From: Alphaproteobacteria bacterium
GTDB taxonomy: Bacteria; Pseudomonadota; Alphaproteobacteria; Reyranellales; Reyranellaceae
Assembly (NCBI GenBank): GCA_016870115.1
Contig: VGCH01000005.1
Span: 62,001 to 126,000, forward strand
DNA: 64,000 nt
Direction: 5' to 3'
Within the stretch, counting starts at the first letter, position 1. Every line of letters starts with the position of its first letter. A program made the translations under genes and the position numbers. Positions 49,959-59,567 of this stretch are shown here, piece after piece. The notes beneath the pieces are model-generated. The model made no database searches and was not told where the DNA came from. It was given only the letters and a program-made list of their open reading frames with translations.

Positions 49959-50153
49959 ATGGCCGTTCCCAAGAAGAAAGTATCCAAGTCGCGCCGCAAC
50001 CTGCGCCGCGCCCATCACGCGCTGCCGGCCTCGGCCTACGTCGAGTGCAAGAATTGCGGCGAGCTGAAGCGCCCGCACAGCGTTTGCGGCCACTGCGGAT
50101 ACTATCGCGAGGACATGCCGGTTCTCGCCCAGACGGCCGCCGCGGAGTCCTGA
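49959..50153 (+). CDS. rpmF: 50S ribosomal protein L32
   Basis: This 64-residue protein begins [20 protein letters not shown] and has a zinc ribbon, [18 protein letters not shown] (two Cys-x-x-Cys pairs), as in zinc-type L32. It is part of the large ribosomal subunit. It lies before plsX, the usual order in proteobacteria. Confidence 0.97.
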   Translation: MAVPKKKVSKSRRNLRRAHHALPASAYVECKNCGELKRPHSVCGHCGYYREDMPVLAQTAAAES

Positions 50154-50208
50154 GCAGGCTCACGGCCGCGCCGGCCATGCGCTGGCTGTTTCCCTCCAGG
50201 TCCGTGTC

Positions 50209-51267
50209 ATGAGTCGCGATCAGGCCGTCGTGGCGCTGGACGGGATGGGAGGCGACAATGCCCCCGGCATCGTTGTCGACGGCGCCGCGTTGGCCCGGGA
50301 ACGATTTCCCGGCACCCGATTTCTTCTCTTCGGTGATCCCGCGCGCCTCAAGCCGCTGGTCGATCGTCGCAAGGACCTGATTCCTGTCACCGAGATCGTG
50401 GTCGCCGAAGACCAGGTAACCCCTGACGATAAGCCGTCTCTGGCGCTCCGCCGCCGTCGGCAATCCAGCATGTGGCTTGCCATCGAGGCGGCGGCGCAGG
50501 GGCGCGCCGATCTCGTGGTGTCTGCCGGAAACACTGGCGCACTCCTCGCCATGTCGATGTTCCAGATGCGCACGCTCGCCGGCGCGCATCGCCCGGCGCT
50601 CGCCTCGTTCATGCCGACGGCGCGCGGCGAGTCGGTGATGCTCGATCTCGGCGCCAACCTCGAGTGCGACGCCGAGAACCTCGCCGAGTTCGCCGTCATG
50701 GGCAGCGCGTTCGCCCAGGCCACGCTGGGGATCGACCGACCGACTGTGGGCTTGCTTAATGTCGGGTCGGAAGAGGCCAAGGGACACGAGTCGATCCGCG
50801 AGGCGGCGGCGTGGCTGAAGCGCGATGGCTCACCGGTGGTTTTTCACGGCTTCCTTGAGGGAGACGACATCGGGGCCGGCACGGTCGACGTGGTGGTGAC
50901 TGACGGCTTCACCGGCAACGTGGCGCTGAAGACGATCGAGGGAACGGCCAAGGTCTACACCAACTTCGTGCGCGACGCGTTCCGCACCTCGACCTTCGCC
51001 AAGATCGGGTATCTCTTCGCCTCGGGCGCCTGGTCTAAACTCAGGCAACGGGTCGATCCCCGGCGCTACAATGGCGCGGTGTTCTTGGGGCTGAACGGCT
51101 TGAGCGTGAAGAGTCACGGTGGCGCCGACGCGCTCGGCTTCGCCTATGCGATCGGGGTTGGCATCGACATGGTTCGGCACAGTTTCCAGGACAGGCTCAC
51201 GGACGGGTTGAACCGCCTGCGGGCGGCCGCGCCGGGTGCTGACGAGCCCGCCGGGGAAACGCCGTGA
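50209..51267 (+). CDS. plsX: Phosphate acyltransferase PlsX
   Basis: This 352-residue enzyme makes acyl-phosphate from acyl-ACP for membrane phospholipid synthesis. [18 protein letters not shown] at the start, [15 protein letters not shown], and [16 protein letters not shown] are family blocks. The length is normal. Its stop overlaps the fabH start by 4 bases. Confidence 0.96.
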   Translation: MSRDQAVVALDGMGGDNAPGIVVDGAALARERFPGTRFLLFGDPARLKPLVDRRKDLIPVTEIVVAEDQVTPDDKPSLALRRRRQSSMWLAIEAAAQGRADLVVSAGNTGALLAMSMFQMRTLAGAHRPALASFMPTARGESVMLDLGANLECDAENLAEFAVMGSAFAQATLGIDRPTVGLLNVGSEEAKGHESIREAAAWLKRDGSPVVFHGFLEGDDIGAGTVDVVVTDGFTGNVALKTIEGTAKVYTNFVRDAFRTSTFAKIGYLFASGAWSKLRQRVDPRRYNGAVFLGLNGLSVKSHGGADALGFAYAIGVGIDMVRHSFQDRLTDGLNRLRAAAPGADEPAGETP

Positions 51268-52235
51268 TCCGCTCCGTCGTGCAAGGCTGCGGCGCCTACC
51301 TGCCGGAGCGGGTCGTCACTAATGCCGAGCTCGCCCAGCGTATGGAGACCTCGGACGAGTGGATCCAGCAGCGCACGGGCATCCGCCAACGCCACATTGC
51401 CGCGGACGGCGAGTTTACCTCGCACCTGGCGACAAAGGCCGCCGACGCTGCGCTGAAGCGCGCGGGCATGGCCGCGGCCGATCTCGACCTGATCGTGCTG
51501 GCCACGGCGACGCCCGACGAAACGTTCCCGGCAACGGCCACCCGCGTTCAAGCAGAACTCGGGATGACCCGTGGCGCCGCGTTCGATGTGCAGGCGGTGT
51601 GCGCGGGCTTCGTCTACGGGGTTTCGGTCGCCGATAGCCTTCTGAAGAATGGTATCGCCGGCACCGCCTTGGTCATCGGCGCGGAAACCTTTTCGCGCAT
51701 TCTCGATTGGGAGGATCGCGGCACCTGCGTGCTGTTCGGCGACGGCGCTGGGGCGATGATCCTGAAGGCCGAAGACGGGCAGGGGACATCCGCCGATCGC
51801 GGGATCCTCGCCAACGTGATCCATTCCGACGGCCGCCAGCACGATATTCTCTATGTCGATGGCGGGCCGTCCTCGACGCAGTCCACCGGGCTTCTGCGAA
51901 TGGAAGGCAAGGAAGTCTTCAAGCACGCAGTCGTGAACATGGCCCAGGTGGTTGGCGAGGTGCTGGGCAAGGCCGGACTCGCAGCGGGAGACATCGACTG
52001 GTTGGTGCCCCACCAGGCCAACAAGCGCATCATTGACGGCACCGGCCGCAAGCTCGGTCTGCCGGCGGAGCGGGTGGTCGTAACGGTGGACCGGCATGCC
52101 AATACGTCGGCAGCTTCCATTCCACTGGCTCTGGACGTCGCGGTGGGCGATGGCCGCATCAAACGCGGCGACGTCGTTGTGGTCGAGGGCATTGGCGGTG
52201 GCCTCGCCTGGGGCGCTTCGGCCATTCGCTGGTAG
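51264..52235 (+). CDS. fabH: Beta-ketoacyl-ACP synthase III
   Basis: This 323-residue condensing enzyme starts fatty acid synthesis from acetyl-CoA and malonyl-ACP. The catalytic cysteine is Cys113 in [13 protein letters not shown]; the His and Asn partners are in [12 protein letters not shown] and [25 protein letters not shown] near the N-terminus is the CoA-binding arginine region. It overlaps plsX by 4 bases and is followed by a 150-base gap before ihfA. Confidence 0.97.
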   Translation: MIRSVVQGCGAYLPERVVTNAELAQRMETSDEWIQQRTGIRQRHIAADGEFTSHLATKAADAALKRAGMAAADLDLIVLATATPDETFPATATRVQAELGMTRGAAFDVQAVCAGFVYGVSVADSLLKNGIAGTALVIGAETFSRILDWEDRGTCVLFGDGAGAMILKAEDGQGTSADRGILANVIHSDGRQHDILYVDGGPSSTQSTGLLRMEGKEVFKHAVVNMAQVVGEVLGKAGLAAGDIDWLVPHQANKRIIDGTGRKLGLPAERVVVTVDRHANTSAASIPLALDVAVGDGRIKRGDVVVVEGIGGGLAWGASAIRW

Positions 52236-52327
52236 CGGGAACCTGCAGCGGAAGTGTTTGAAACAATTCGGCTGGCAACGGAACGCGAACAGACGGCGAT
52301 TCAAGTCCCGGCGCTATCCCTCTGATA

Positions 52328-52356
52328 TTGACCGGTTTCCGTCCTTAGAGTACACA
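52328..52356 (+). promoter_or_regulatory. Candidate sigma-70-type promoter for ihfA
   Basis: TTGACC at 52328-52333, a 17-base spacer, then TACACA at 52351-52356, ending about 30 bases before the ihfA ATG. This would allow ihfA and the merR gene to be expressed apart from plsX-fabH. Confidence 0.55.
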
Positions 52357-52385
52357 TTAACTCGGGGAAGTTAAGGGGACCGGTT

Positions 52386-52700
52386 ATGGAAGGCCGGAGT
52401 ATCACGCGTGCCGATCTAAGCGAGTCAGTGTTCCAGGAAGTGGGACTCTCTCGCAACGAGTCGTCCGATCTCGTCGAGGTGATACTCGACGAAATGGTAG
52501 AGGCACTGGCTCGTGGCGAATCAGTGAAGATCTCTTCATTCGGGAGCTTCACGGTGCGCGACAAGGGCGAGCGTATCGGTCGCAATCCGAAAACAGGGCA
52601 GGAAGTACCGATCCTGCCGCGCCGGGTCCTGGTGTTCCGGGCGTCCAACGTTCTCAAGAACGCCATCAATGGCGTGGAGGGCAGCTCGGACGACGAGTGA
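52386..52700 (+). CDS. ihfA: Integration host factor alpha subunit
   Basis: This 104-residue DNA-bending protein has [20 protein letters not shown], then [38 protein letters not shown], the HU/IHF beta-arm with the Pro that inserts into DNA. It pairs with IHF-beta elsewhere in the genome. Its position after plsX-fabH and before a MerR-type gene is typical for alphaproteobacteria. Confidence 0.95.
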   Translation: MEGRSITRADLSESVFQEVGLSRNESSDLVEVILDEMVEALARGESVKISSFGSFTVRDKGERIGRNPKTGQEVPILPRRVLVFRASNVLKNAINGVEGSSDDE

Positions 52701-52758
52701 GTGTGACGAGTTGAGTGTGTCGTGGGGACGACAAGTCGGGGAAATGTGGGGGTAAGTC

Positions 52759-53286
52759 ATGGCGGTTTCCGTTCAGACGGTCGAAAGGCGCGTTGAGAAG
52801 TCGGCACAGGCGTTTCGCACCATCAGCGAAGTGGCCTCGGAACTCGACGTTCCGCAGCACGTGCTGCGGTTCTGGGAGAGCAAGTTCAACCAGGTGCGGC
52901 CGCTCAAGCGCGGCGGTGGCCGACGCTACTACCGGCCGGAAGACATCGATCTCCTGCGCCGCATCCGGACGCTGCTCTACGAAGACGGCTACACCATCAA
53001 GGGCGTGCAGCGCCTTCTGAAGGAAGGCCGTGGCCGTCTGCCGCTCCAGCGGCTGGACATGGCGGCGGAAAGCGCGCTCGAGAGCCTGCGCATCGTGTCG
53101 GCACGCGCCGAGGCGATGGCTGCGGGCGTCCGTCAACCGCTGCCCCGCACCGGTCCGCAGCCGGTGACGCAGCCGCGGGCGGCCATCCTCGACCTGCACA
53201 AGCGTCGGGAAATCGAGAACGTGCTGACCGACCTCGAGCAGGCGCTGACGCAGCTGCGCAGCACCCTCAAGGTGCAGCCGGACTGA
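52759..53286 (+). CDS. MerR-family transcriptional regulator
   Basis: This 175-residue protein has a MerR N-terminal DNA-binding domain: [55 protein letters not shown]. The C-terminal part is variable with a helical dimer segment and no metal cysteines, so it is not a metal sensor of the usual sort. It is the conserved gene following ihfA in alphaproteobacteria. Target unknown. Confidence 0.92.
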   Translation: MAVSVQTVERRVEKSAQAFRTISEVASELDVPQHVLRFWESKFNQVRPLKRGGGRRYYRPEDIDLLRRIRTLLYEDGYTIKGVQRLLKEGRGRLPLQRLDMAAESALESLRIVSARAEAMAAGVRQPLPRTGPQPVTQPRAAILDLHKRREIENVLTDLEQALTQLRSTLKVQPD

Positions 53287-53359
53287 TTGCGCGCCGCCAC
53301 CATATCTGGTGGAAACTTGAAGATCGTCGTGTAACCAGCTGAAAAGACTTCACTATTCC

Positions 53360-53380
53360 GGGAGCGTGGGGTACGCTCCC
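53360..53380 (+). other. Perfect hairpin without T run upstream of a small ORF
   Basis: GGGAGCGT, loop GGGGT, ACGCTCCC forms a perfect 8-base stem between the merR stop and the 87-residue gene. There is no T tract, so it is not a standard terminator. It might be a leader structure, a protein site or an mRNA-stability element. Confidence 0.4.
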
Positions 53381-53422
53381 TGGTAGGGAATCTGCAGCGG
53401 CATCGTTCGGGGGGACGTAGCC

Positions 53423-53686
53423 GTGCTTGATTTTGCCTTCAATGACAATGCGCTGGCGGGTGATCTTCCAGCGACAGGTGAGCTTCTCTATCTGCGTCGT
53501 GGCCTCGATCAGCCCGGCGGGAAGCTGCCGCTGTTTGACTTGGATGGTCAGCAGGTGCCGGACGAGTTGGTCCGCCGCTGCCTCTCAGCCGGGTGGGCCG
53601 AGCCGTGGTTCAGCAACCCGCTGAAACCGGACTGGCTGGTCTGCAAGCTGACGGACGAGGGGCGACGGCTGGCCGAGGCCCTCTGA
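53423..53686 (+). CDS. Hypothetical protein, 87 residues
   Basis: I do not recognise this small protein. It starts with GTG after a GGGGGG-type ribosome-binding site. It has short strands and a C-terminal segment WLVCKLTDEGRRLAEAL that resembles the third helix and wing of small winged-helix proteins. No signal peptide or membrane segment. It lies between a merR gene and tRNA-Pro on the other strand. The reading frame has good codon usage, so it is probably a real gene. Confidence 0.65.
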   Translation: MLDFAFNDNALAGDLPATGELLYLRRGLDQPGGKLPLFDLDGQQVPDELVRRCLSAGWAEPWFSNPLKPDWLVCKLTDEGRRLAEAL

Positions 53687-53702
53687 CGCGCACGGGGAAG
53701 AA

Positions 53703-53779
53703 TGGTCGGGGCGGCCGGATTTGAACCGACGACCCCCAGTCCCCCAGACTGATGCGCTACCAGACTGCGCTACGCCCCG
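53703..53779 (-). tRNA. tRNA-Pro (anticodon GGG)
   Basis: On the minus strand this 77-base gene folds as a full cloverleaf: acceptor CGGGGCG/CGCCCCG, D arm GCGCAGTCTGGTAGCGC, anticodon stem TCAGT/ACTGG with loop CTGGGGG (anticodon GGG), and T arm with GGTTCAAATCC. The 3' CCA is encoded at 53703-53705. It reads CCC and CCU proline codons. Confidence 0.95.
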
Positions 53780-53883
53780 ACCGGGCCGCGGGAGGTCTCC
53801 GCGGGCGGGACGGCTGTAGCGCGAATGGCGGCTTTGCCGCAAGTGTGGTTGCCGGCACGCATCGTCGCGCGGATAGTGGGCCG

Positions 53884-55155
53884 ATGCAGCCTTCCGATGT
53901 CGACGGGCGTCGCGTCCTTCTCTTCTCTTCGATCGGCCACACGCTGATGCACCTGATGACGGCGTTTTACGCCGTGATCGTGCTCACACTGGCCGTGTCG
54001 TGGGAGATTTCCGCCGCCGAGCTACTGAAGCTCTATGTCCCGGCGACGATCCTGCTGGGGGTCGTCTCTCTGCCCGCCGGCTGGGCGTCGGACCGCTTCG
54101 GGGCGCCCCGTGTCATGGTGGTGATGTTCGTGGGGCTTGGGCTGTCCTCGATCGCGTGTGGGCTGGTCGCCGAGCGGGATACCACCGCGCTGATGCTGGC
54201 GCTGTGCGGTATCGGGGCGTTCGGCGCGATCTATCACTCGGTCGGCATCGGGTGGGTGATCCGCACGGCGCGGGAACAGGGTCACGCGCTTGGGGTGAAC
54301 GGCCTATGGGGCAGCGCGGGCCTCGCGCTGTACGGAGTCGTCCCGGGCGTTCTCGCGACCTTTGGATCGTGGCGCCTTGCGTTCATCGTTCCCGGGGTGG
54401 TTTGCGTCCTTGCCGGCCTGATGCTGGTTCGAGCCATCCGGCGCGGGACGGTCGGCGACCGCCCGATGCCCGCAACATCGGGCGCGCAGGCGGGAAAGCG
54501 CCAGTTCTGGCGCGTCTTTCTCGTGCTGTCCTTCACCATGGCACTCGAGGGCGTGATCTGGCAGGCCGTGGTGCTGGGCGCCGCGCTCGTCTTCGAAATC
54601 GGATTTGCGACCGAGATCGCGGCGCTGCGCGATGGCCTGGCGGGCATGGGGATCGTGACTCCGGTCGTTCTATGGGCCGGGATCGCGGCGTCGTCGATCT
54701 ACGTGGTGAGTGGCGTGGCGCAGTACGCGCTCGGCCGCAGCGTCATCGACCGCTACTCGAGCCGCAGCGTCTATTTCGTTGCATCAGCGCTCCAGGTCTT
54801 CGCGATGATCGCGCTCGCGACCGGCAACGGGTTCGTGGCGCTCGCGGGAGCGATCGCCTCGGCGGTGCTGAGCTCGGCCGCCGGGCCGGTCGAGAACCTG
54901 TTGATCGCGCGCTACACGCCCAGCCGCTATCACGGGCTCGGCTTCGGCGCGAAGTTTGTGGTCGCGTTCGGGGCAGGACCGCTGGCGATTCTGCTGATCG
55001 CCTGGGTCAAGGAGCGCAGCGGCTCTCTCGACCCGTTGTTCTGGGGACTGGCGGGCGCGGCGGTCGCGATCGCGCTCGCGGCACTTCTGCTTCCGCGCGA
55101 TGACCGCGACGAGCCCGAGCCCATCGCGGCGCCGCGTACCGTTCCGGCGGAGTAG
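53884..55155 (+). CDS. MFS transporter
   Basis: This 423-residue protein has about twelve membrane helices, with LFSSIGHTLMHLMTAFYAV at the start, GWASDRFGAPRVMVVMFVGL (the loop after helix 2), and WAGIAASSIYVVSGVAQYAL, then RYSSRSVYFVASALQVFAMI in the second half. The ATG at 53884 precedes helix 1. It stands apart from the tRNA by about 100 bases. Export of a small molecule is likely; substrate unknown. Confidence 0.88.
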   Translation: MQPSDVDGRRVLLFSSIGHTLMHLMTAFYAVIVLTLAVSWEISAAELLKLYVPATILLGVVSLPAGWASDRFGAPRVMVVMFVGLGLSSIACGLVAERDTTALMLALCGIGAFGAIYHSVGIGWVIRTAREQGHALGVNGLWGSAGLALYGVVPGVLATFGSWRLAFIVPGVVCVLAGLMLVRAIRRGTVGDRPMPATSGAQAGKRQFWRVFLVLSFTMALEGVIWQAVVLGAALVFEIGFATEIAALRDGLAGMGIVTPVVLWAGIAASSIYVVSGVAQYALGRSVIDRYSSRSVYFVASALQVFAMIALATGNGFVALAGAIASAVLSSAAGPVENLLIARYTPSRYHGLGFGAKFVVAFGAGPLAILLIAWVKERSGSLDPLFWGLAGAAVAIALAALLLPRDDRDEPEPIAAPRTVPAE

Positions 55156-55158
55156 GGC

Positions 55159-55767
55159 CTACTTCTGACCCCGTGCGGCCTTGAAAGCCGCGCGCCCCAG
55201 GCAGCGATCAAGCCAGGCGGCGACGTTCGGGGTCGCGGAAAAATCGTACCGGATCGGCTTCGCCCAGCTCAGGATCGACGCCAGGTTGAGATCGGCCACC
55301 GTAAACGCGCTGCCGAGCAAGTGCTCGCGCCCGGCGAGTGCCGCATCGAGCACCTTGAGCGGCTTGGGAAGCGCCGCCTGCGCCTCCGCGACGGCCGCCG
55401 GATTTTTCTTGTCCGGGGGCGTCATGAACATGTCCATCAGGATGGTGAGCAGCGGCTTCTCCAGCTCGGTCATGCCCCAGAAGCTCCACTGATGGACACG
55501 ACCCTGATCGGCAACGCCCGCCGGCCAGAAGCCGTTCTTGCCGTGCTTGGCGGCAAGATAGGTGTTGATCGCCATCGATTCGAAGAGCGTGACGTCGCCA
55601 TCCACCATTGCCGGCACCTTGCCGTTGGGATTGATGGCCTTGTAGGCATCCGTCTTGGTGTCCTTCATCTCGGTCGGCACATGCTCGAACGGGATTCCGA
55701 GCTCGTGACAGATCCAGAGTGCGCGCGCGGCGCGCGAGGCGGTCGGACCGTAGATCTTGAGCGTCAT
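55159..55767 (-). CDS. Glutathione S-transferase family protein
   Basis: This 202-residue protein has the GST N-terminal fold: LKIYGPTASRAARALWICHE, INPNGKVPAMVDGDVTLFES (cis-Pro and glutathione contact), and a helical C-terminal domain with LLGSAFTVADLNLASILSW. It follows the Rieske oxygenase gene by 64 bases on the same strand. It might detoxify or cleave the oxygenase product, but this is a guess. Confidence 0.88.
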   Translation of the reverse strand: MTLKIYGPTASRAARALWICHELGIPFEHVPTEMKDTKTDAYKAINPNGKVPAMVDGDVTLFESMAINTYLAAKHGKNGFWPAGVADQGRVHQWSFWGMTELEKPLLTILMDMFMTPPDKKNPAAVAEAQAALPKPLKVLDAALAGREHLLGSAFTVADLNLASILSWAKPIRYDFSATPNVAAWLDRCLGRAAFKAARGQK

Positions 55768-55831
55768 GTCTTCCTCCAGGAGATGCGAGTTTGGCGCGAA
55801 GTGAACCGCGAAGGTGCGCGGGCGCGCAACC

Positions 55832-57169
55832 TCAAAGCTTCAAGCCGTGCGCGTCGCCGACCCAGCCGTACCGGTGGCCGAAACGTTCGGTCATGACCGC
55901 CGCCAAATCCTTGTCGGGCCCGGCAACCCAGCCGCCGGAACGCACGGCGTAGCCGGCTGGCGCGGCGGTTGCCCGCGGCTCGGTGCCGGCGGCGAGCGCG
56001 CGGGCGGTTCCCATCACCAGCTTGCGGAATTCGACGATGCCGATGTCAGTCGGGCCGAGATGTTCGCGCGTGCGATCCTGGATCGGGCCCTGACTGTCCT
56101 GGATCGCCGCATCCTGTTCGGAGACGCCAGCGATTCCGGTGTAGCTCGATGTTTTCTGGCTCGCGCGGTCGAGCTTGTAGCAGTTGCTCGGGTTCGCGAG
56201 CGGCACGAAGTTTCCGTCGACCGCGCTGTGCACGCCGAAGCCGCCCTGAAACTTCATCCGCTCAGCGTTGCTGAAGGGGCGGTCCGGCAGCCAGCTATAG
56301 GTGTAGATCCAGCAATGGGTGTCGTCGACTGGGACCCAAGTCTGACCGTAGTAGATCTCGCCGGGAAACGCCGCGGGCGCGTACGCGTGGTTGGGCATCA
56401 GGAATTGTGCGATGCGCCAGTAGAGCTCAGGCCCGTCGGTGCGGCGCGCGCCGCCGATCACCAGGCCGGCGTCGTGCCCCATGACGCTGAATTTCGGCCG
56501 GGGGTCGGCGCGGATCCAGCGGATACGATCGTCGGGCTTGCTCTGGTCGCCCAGCGCCGCCGACCGCGCGTAGATGGTGCGCTGCACGGCCTCGTCGGCG
56601 CTCGGCACCGCGTGCAGGAACGAGAAGTGGGCCGTGTCGATGCCGCCCTCGAGGCTTTGAACCCAGTTGCAGTCTTGCCATTTCTTGGAGACGTAGCGCT
56701 GCGCCACCGGGACCAGGCCCATCTCGAGCTGTGGCAGCTCCGGCATTTTCTCGCGCGGACCCATATACACCCAGACGATGTCGCCCCATTCGCGAGTCGG
56801 GTAGGCGAGCAGTCGGATCGTATCCTTGTAACCGGACTCGGGTGGCGAGGTCGGCAGGTCCACGCACTTGCCCTCGACGTCGAACTTCCAGCCGTGAAAA
56901 GCGCAACGGATTCCGCACTCCTCGTTGCGCCCGAAAAAAAGATCGGCGCCGCGATGCGGGCAGTGTGGTTCGACAATGCCGACGCGGCCCTGGGTGTCCC
57001 GAAACGCCAGCAGCTCCTCGCCCATGATCTTGAGCTTGCGCGGGGGGCCGTCTCGTTCAGGCAACTCCTCCGACAACAGCGCTGGAACCCAGAAGCGGCG
57101 CAGCAGCGTGCCCATCGGGGTCCCGGCATCGCTCTCGGTCAGAAACCGGTTGTCGGCGTGAGTCAGCAT
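55832..57169 (-). CDS. Rieske non-haem iron oxygenase, alpha subunit
   Basis: This 445-residue protein has a Rieske 2Fe-2S domain with CPHRGADLFFGRNEECGIR and CAFHGWKFDVEGKCVD, and the mononuclear-iron site in GGIDTAHFSFLHA. It resembles phthalate 4,5-dioxygenase and similar ring-hydroxylating enzymes of the single-component type. A ferredoxin reductase partner is not nearby. It is 13 bases after the metY-like stop and upstream of a GST gene, so the three are probably one transcript. Confidence 0.92.
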   Translation of the reverse strand: MLTHADNRFLTESDAGTPMGTLLRRFWVPALLSEELPERDGPPRKLKIMGEELLAFRDTQGRVGIVEPHCPHRGADLFFGRNEECGIRCAFHGWKFDVEGKCVDLPTSPPESGYKDTIRLLAYPTREWGDIVWVYMGPREKMPELPQLEMGLVPVAQRYVSKKWQDCNWVQSLEGGIDTAHFSFLHAVPSADEAVQRTIYARSAALGDQSKPDDRIRWIRADPRPKFSVMGHDAGLVIGGARRTDGPELYWRIAQFLMPNHAYAPAAFPGEIYYGQTWVPVDDTHCWIYTYSWLPDRPFSNAERMKFQGGFGVHSAVDGNFVPLANPSNCYKLDRASQKTSSYTGIAGVSEQDAAIQDSQGPIQDRTREHLGPTDIGIVEFRKLVMGTARALAAGTEPRATAAPAGYAVRSGGWVAGPDKDLAAVMTERFGHRYGWVGDAHGLKL

Positions 57170-57182
57170 CGCGGCATCCTCC

Positions 57183-58469
57183 TCAGGCGGCGGCCTTGGT
57201 TAGAGCCTGGTCGAGGTCGGCGATCAGATCCTCGACCGTCTCGATGCCGATCGACAGCCGCAGCACGTCCGGGCCCGCGCCGGCGGCGACCTGTGCGTCG
57301 TCGGCGAGCTGGCGATGTGTCGTCGACGCCGGGTGGATGATCAAGCTCTTGGCGTCGCCGAGGTTGGCGAGATGGGAGAAGAGCTCGACATTGTCGACCA
57401 CCTTCACCCCGGTTTCGTAGCCGCCACGTACGCCGAAGGTAAACACCGAGCCCGCTCCCTTGGGCATGTAGCGCTTGGCGAGCGCATGGTACTTGCTGGA
57501 CGGAAGACCTGCGTAGTTGACCCACGCAACGGCGGGGTGCTTTTCTAGGAACGCGGCGATGCGGGCTGCGTTCGCGCAATGCCTTTCCATACGCAGTCCC
57601 AGCGTCTCCATGCCGAGCATGGTGATCCAGGCGTTGAACGGCGCCTGGCTAGGGCCGAGATCGCGCAGGCCGACCGCATGGCTGTGGAATGTGAACGCCA
57701 TGTCGCCGAACGTCTCGTTGAAGTTGAGGCCGTGATAAGCGGGCTCGGGACCCGCGAGGCTCGGGAACTTCGCGCCTCGCGACCAGTCAAACTTGCCCGA
57801 GTCCACGATGGCACCGCCCATCGAGGTGCCAGTGCCGCTCAGGAACTTGGTGGTCGAATGGACGACCAACGTGGCGCCGTACCCGATCGGCTTGCACAGC
57901 CATGGCGTCGCCAATGTGTTGTCGACAATCAGCGGCACGCCCGCCGACTCGGCTACACGCGCGATCGCCTCGATGTCCATCACGACGCCACCGGGATTGC
58001 ACAGGCTCTCGATGAAGAAGGCGCGAGTCTTGTCGGTGACCGCGCGCTTGAAGTTTTCGACTTGATTGCCGTCGACGAACTTCGCGGCCCAGCCGAACTT
58101 GGGATAGGTGTTCTTCATCTGCTGGATCGAGCCGCCGTACAGCCGGGTCGCGGCGACGACCTCCATGCCGGGGGACATCAGCGGAAACAGCGCCATCACC
58201 TGAGCGGCATGCCCCGATGACGTCACCGTGCAGCCACGCCCGCCCTCAAGCGCCGCGAGCCGGGCCTCCAGCGCCGCGGTCGTCGGGTTGGTGAGGCGTG
58301 AATAGATGAACCCCACCGTCTGGAGATTGAACAGCGCGGCAGCATGGTCCGCGTCATCGAAGACGTAGGCCGTCGTCTGGTAGATCGGCAGCGCCCGCGC
58401 GCCGGTCGCAGGGTCCGGCGCCGCGCCGGCATGGATGGAGAGGGTCTCGAAGCCGTAAGAGGAGGTCAT
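57183..58469 (-). CDS. O-acetylhomoserine/O-succinylhomoserine sulfhydrylase-like PLP enzyme
   Basis: This 428-residue protein fits the Cys/Met metabolism PLP family, most like O-acetylhomoserine sulfhydrylase (MetY). It has FETLSIHAGAAPDPATGAR, then YSRLTNPTTAALEARLAALE, and the PLP lysine in VVHSTTKFLSGTGTSMGG. It would make homocysteine from acetylhomoserine and sulfide. Its coupling to a Rieske oxygenase suggests release of reduced sulfur or a side role, but this is unproven. No SAM riboswitch is evident in its 71-base upstream gap. Confidence 0.9.
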   Translation of the reverse strand: MTSSYGFETLSIHAGAAPDPATGARALPIYQTTAYVFDDADHAAALFNLQTVGFIYSRLTNPTTAALEARLAALEGGRGCTVTSSGHAAQVMALFPLMSPGMEVVAATRLYGGSIQQMKNTYPKFGWAAKFVDGNQVENFKRAVTDKTRAFFIESLCNPGGVVMDIEAIARVAESAGVPLIVDNTLATPWLCKPIGYGATLVVHSTTKFLSGTGTSMGGAIVDSGKFDWSRGAKFPSLAGPEPAYHGLNFNETFGDMAFTFHSHAVGLRDLGPSQAPFNAWITMLGMETLGLRMERHCANAARIAAFLEKHPAVAWVNYAGLPSSKYHALAKRYMPKGAGSVFTFGVRGGYETGVKVVDNVELFSHLANLGDAKSLIIHPASTTHRQLADDAQVAAGAGPDVLRLSIGIETVEDLIADLDQALTKAAA

Positions 58470-58540
58470 TTCCGGGGCCTTGCGCAGTGGTGATCTGACC
58501 GCGCGACCTTACCCTATCCGGGCGCCCCGGGAAGATGCCC

Positions 58541-59554
58541 TCAAGTGTCGGCGAGGGCCGGCATGACTTCCTGTGCCATCAGGCGCGTGGAGCGGGAAAC
58601 TTCTGCGAATGACAGATCGCCGAAGGCGAGGCGGCAAAGGCAATAGGTGATACCAGCTACCGCATTGTCAGCCCGGAGCCGGTCGCGCACCGAGGCGGCA
58701 CTCCCCGCCACGATGTACCCTCGCGCGCGAGCTTCCTCGAAATCAGCCGGGATCAGCTGCCGCGGCAGGCCGACGCCGTGGGCGCGCCAGAGATGGATCA
58801 GCGCGTCGTACCACAGCGCGAACGCGCGACGGGCGGCGTCGCGGGCTTCGCCGTCGGTGTCAGCGACGACGACATGGCGACTGAAGCCAAGGAGCGGCAT
58901 GTCGGCGTCGCTTCGTCCGGTTTCCCGCCAAGTTCGCCGGTAAGCGTCAACGAAGCCGCGAACCGCGGATGCCTCCAGGCCGATCACGACATTGCAGCCC
59001 TGACGCGCCAGTCGCTCCGCGCTATCGATCGAGTTCGCGCCGTACCACAATGGTGGATGGGGGCGTTGAACCGGTCTCAGCTCCATGGGGACATCGACGA
59101 ACGAGAAGTGTTTGCCGAAGTGATCTAGGCGGGGTTGCGTCAGGCCCTTCAGGATGACCGCCAGTGCCTCGCCGAAGCGCTCGGGCCCACTGACCGGGTC
59201 GACACCGTAGTAGCCAACTTCATAAGGCGAGATGCCCCGCCCGACACCGAGCTCCAGACGGCCACCGCTCATCTGGTCGAGCATGCAGATCTCATCGATC
59301 AGGCGCAGCGGATGGTAGAGGTTCAGCGTGTAGACCAACGGTCCAAAGCGCAGCCGTCGGGTACGTTGCGCCACGGCGGCGAGAAACACCGACGGCGACG
59401 GTGCCATACCAAGCGGCGTGGCGTGGTGCTCCGCTAGATGATATCCGCGAAAGCCGGCCGCTTCGTAGCCCTCGATCAGTTTCAGCCGGTCCTCAAACTG
59501 ACTCCCAAGATCGGGGCCGGCGCGGTCCATGTGATCGAAGATCCCGAACTGCAT
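58541..59554 (-). CDS. LLM-class flavin-dependent oxidoreductase
   Basis: This 337-residue protein is a bacterial luciferase-like monooxygenase: QFGIFDHMDRAGPDLGSQFE at the start, GYHLAEHHATPLGMAPSPSV, RLRFGPLVYTLNLYHPLRLI and LELGVGRGISPYEVGYYG are the FMN-binding features. It uses reduced flavin from a separate reductase to oxidise an unknown substrate. It lies between the metY-like and CoA-binding protein genes, on the same strand as both. Confidence 0.92.
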   Translation of the reverse strand: MQFGIFDHMDRAGPDLGSQFEDRLKLIEGYEAAGFRGYHLAEHHATPLGMAPSPSVFLAAVAQRTRRLRFGPLVYTLNLYHPLRLIDEICMLDQMSGGRLELGVGRGISPYEVGYYGVDPVSGPERFGEALAVILKGLTQPRLDHFGKHFSFVDVPMELRPVQRPHPPLWYGANSIDSAERLARQGCNVVIGLEASAVRGFVDAYRRTWRETGRSDADMPLLGFSRHVVVADTDGEARDAARRAFALWYDALIHLWRAHGVGLPRQLIPADFEEARARGYIVAGSAASVRDRLRADNAVAGITYCLCRLAFGDLSFAEVSRSTRLMAQEVMPALADT

Positions 59555-59567
59555 TGTGTTCCCGCCG

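Noticed and set aside
58470-58540. A SAM riboswitch upstream of the MetY-like gene
   Set aside because: I compared the 71 bases with the SAM-II and SAM/SAH patterns I know and found no match.
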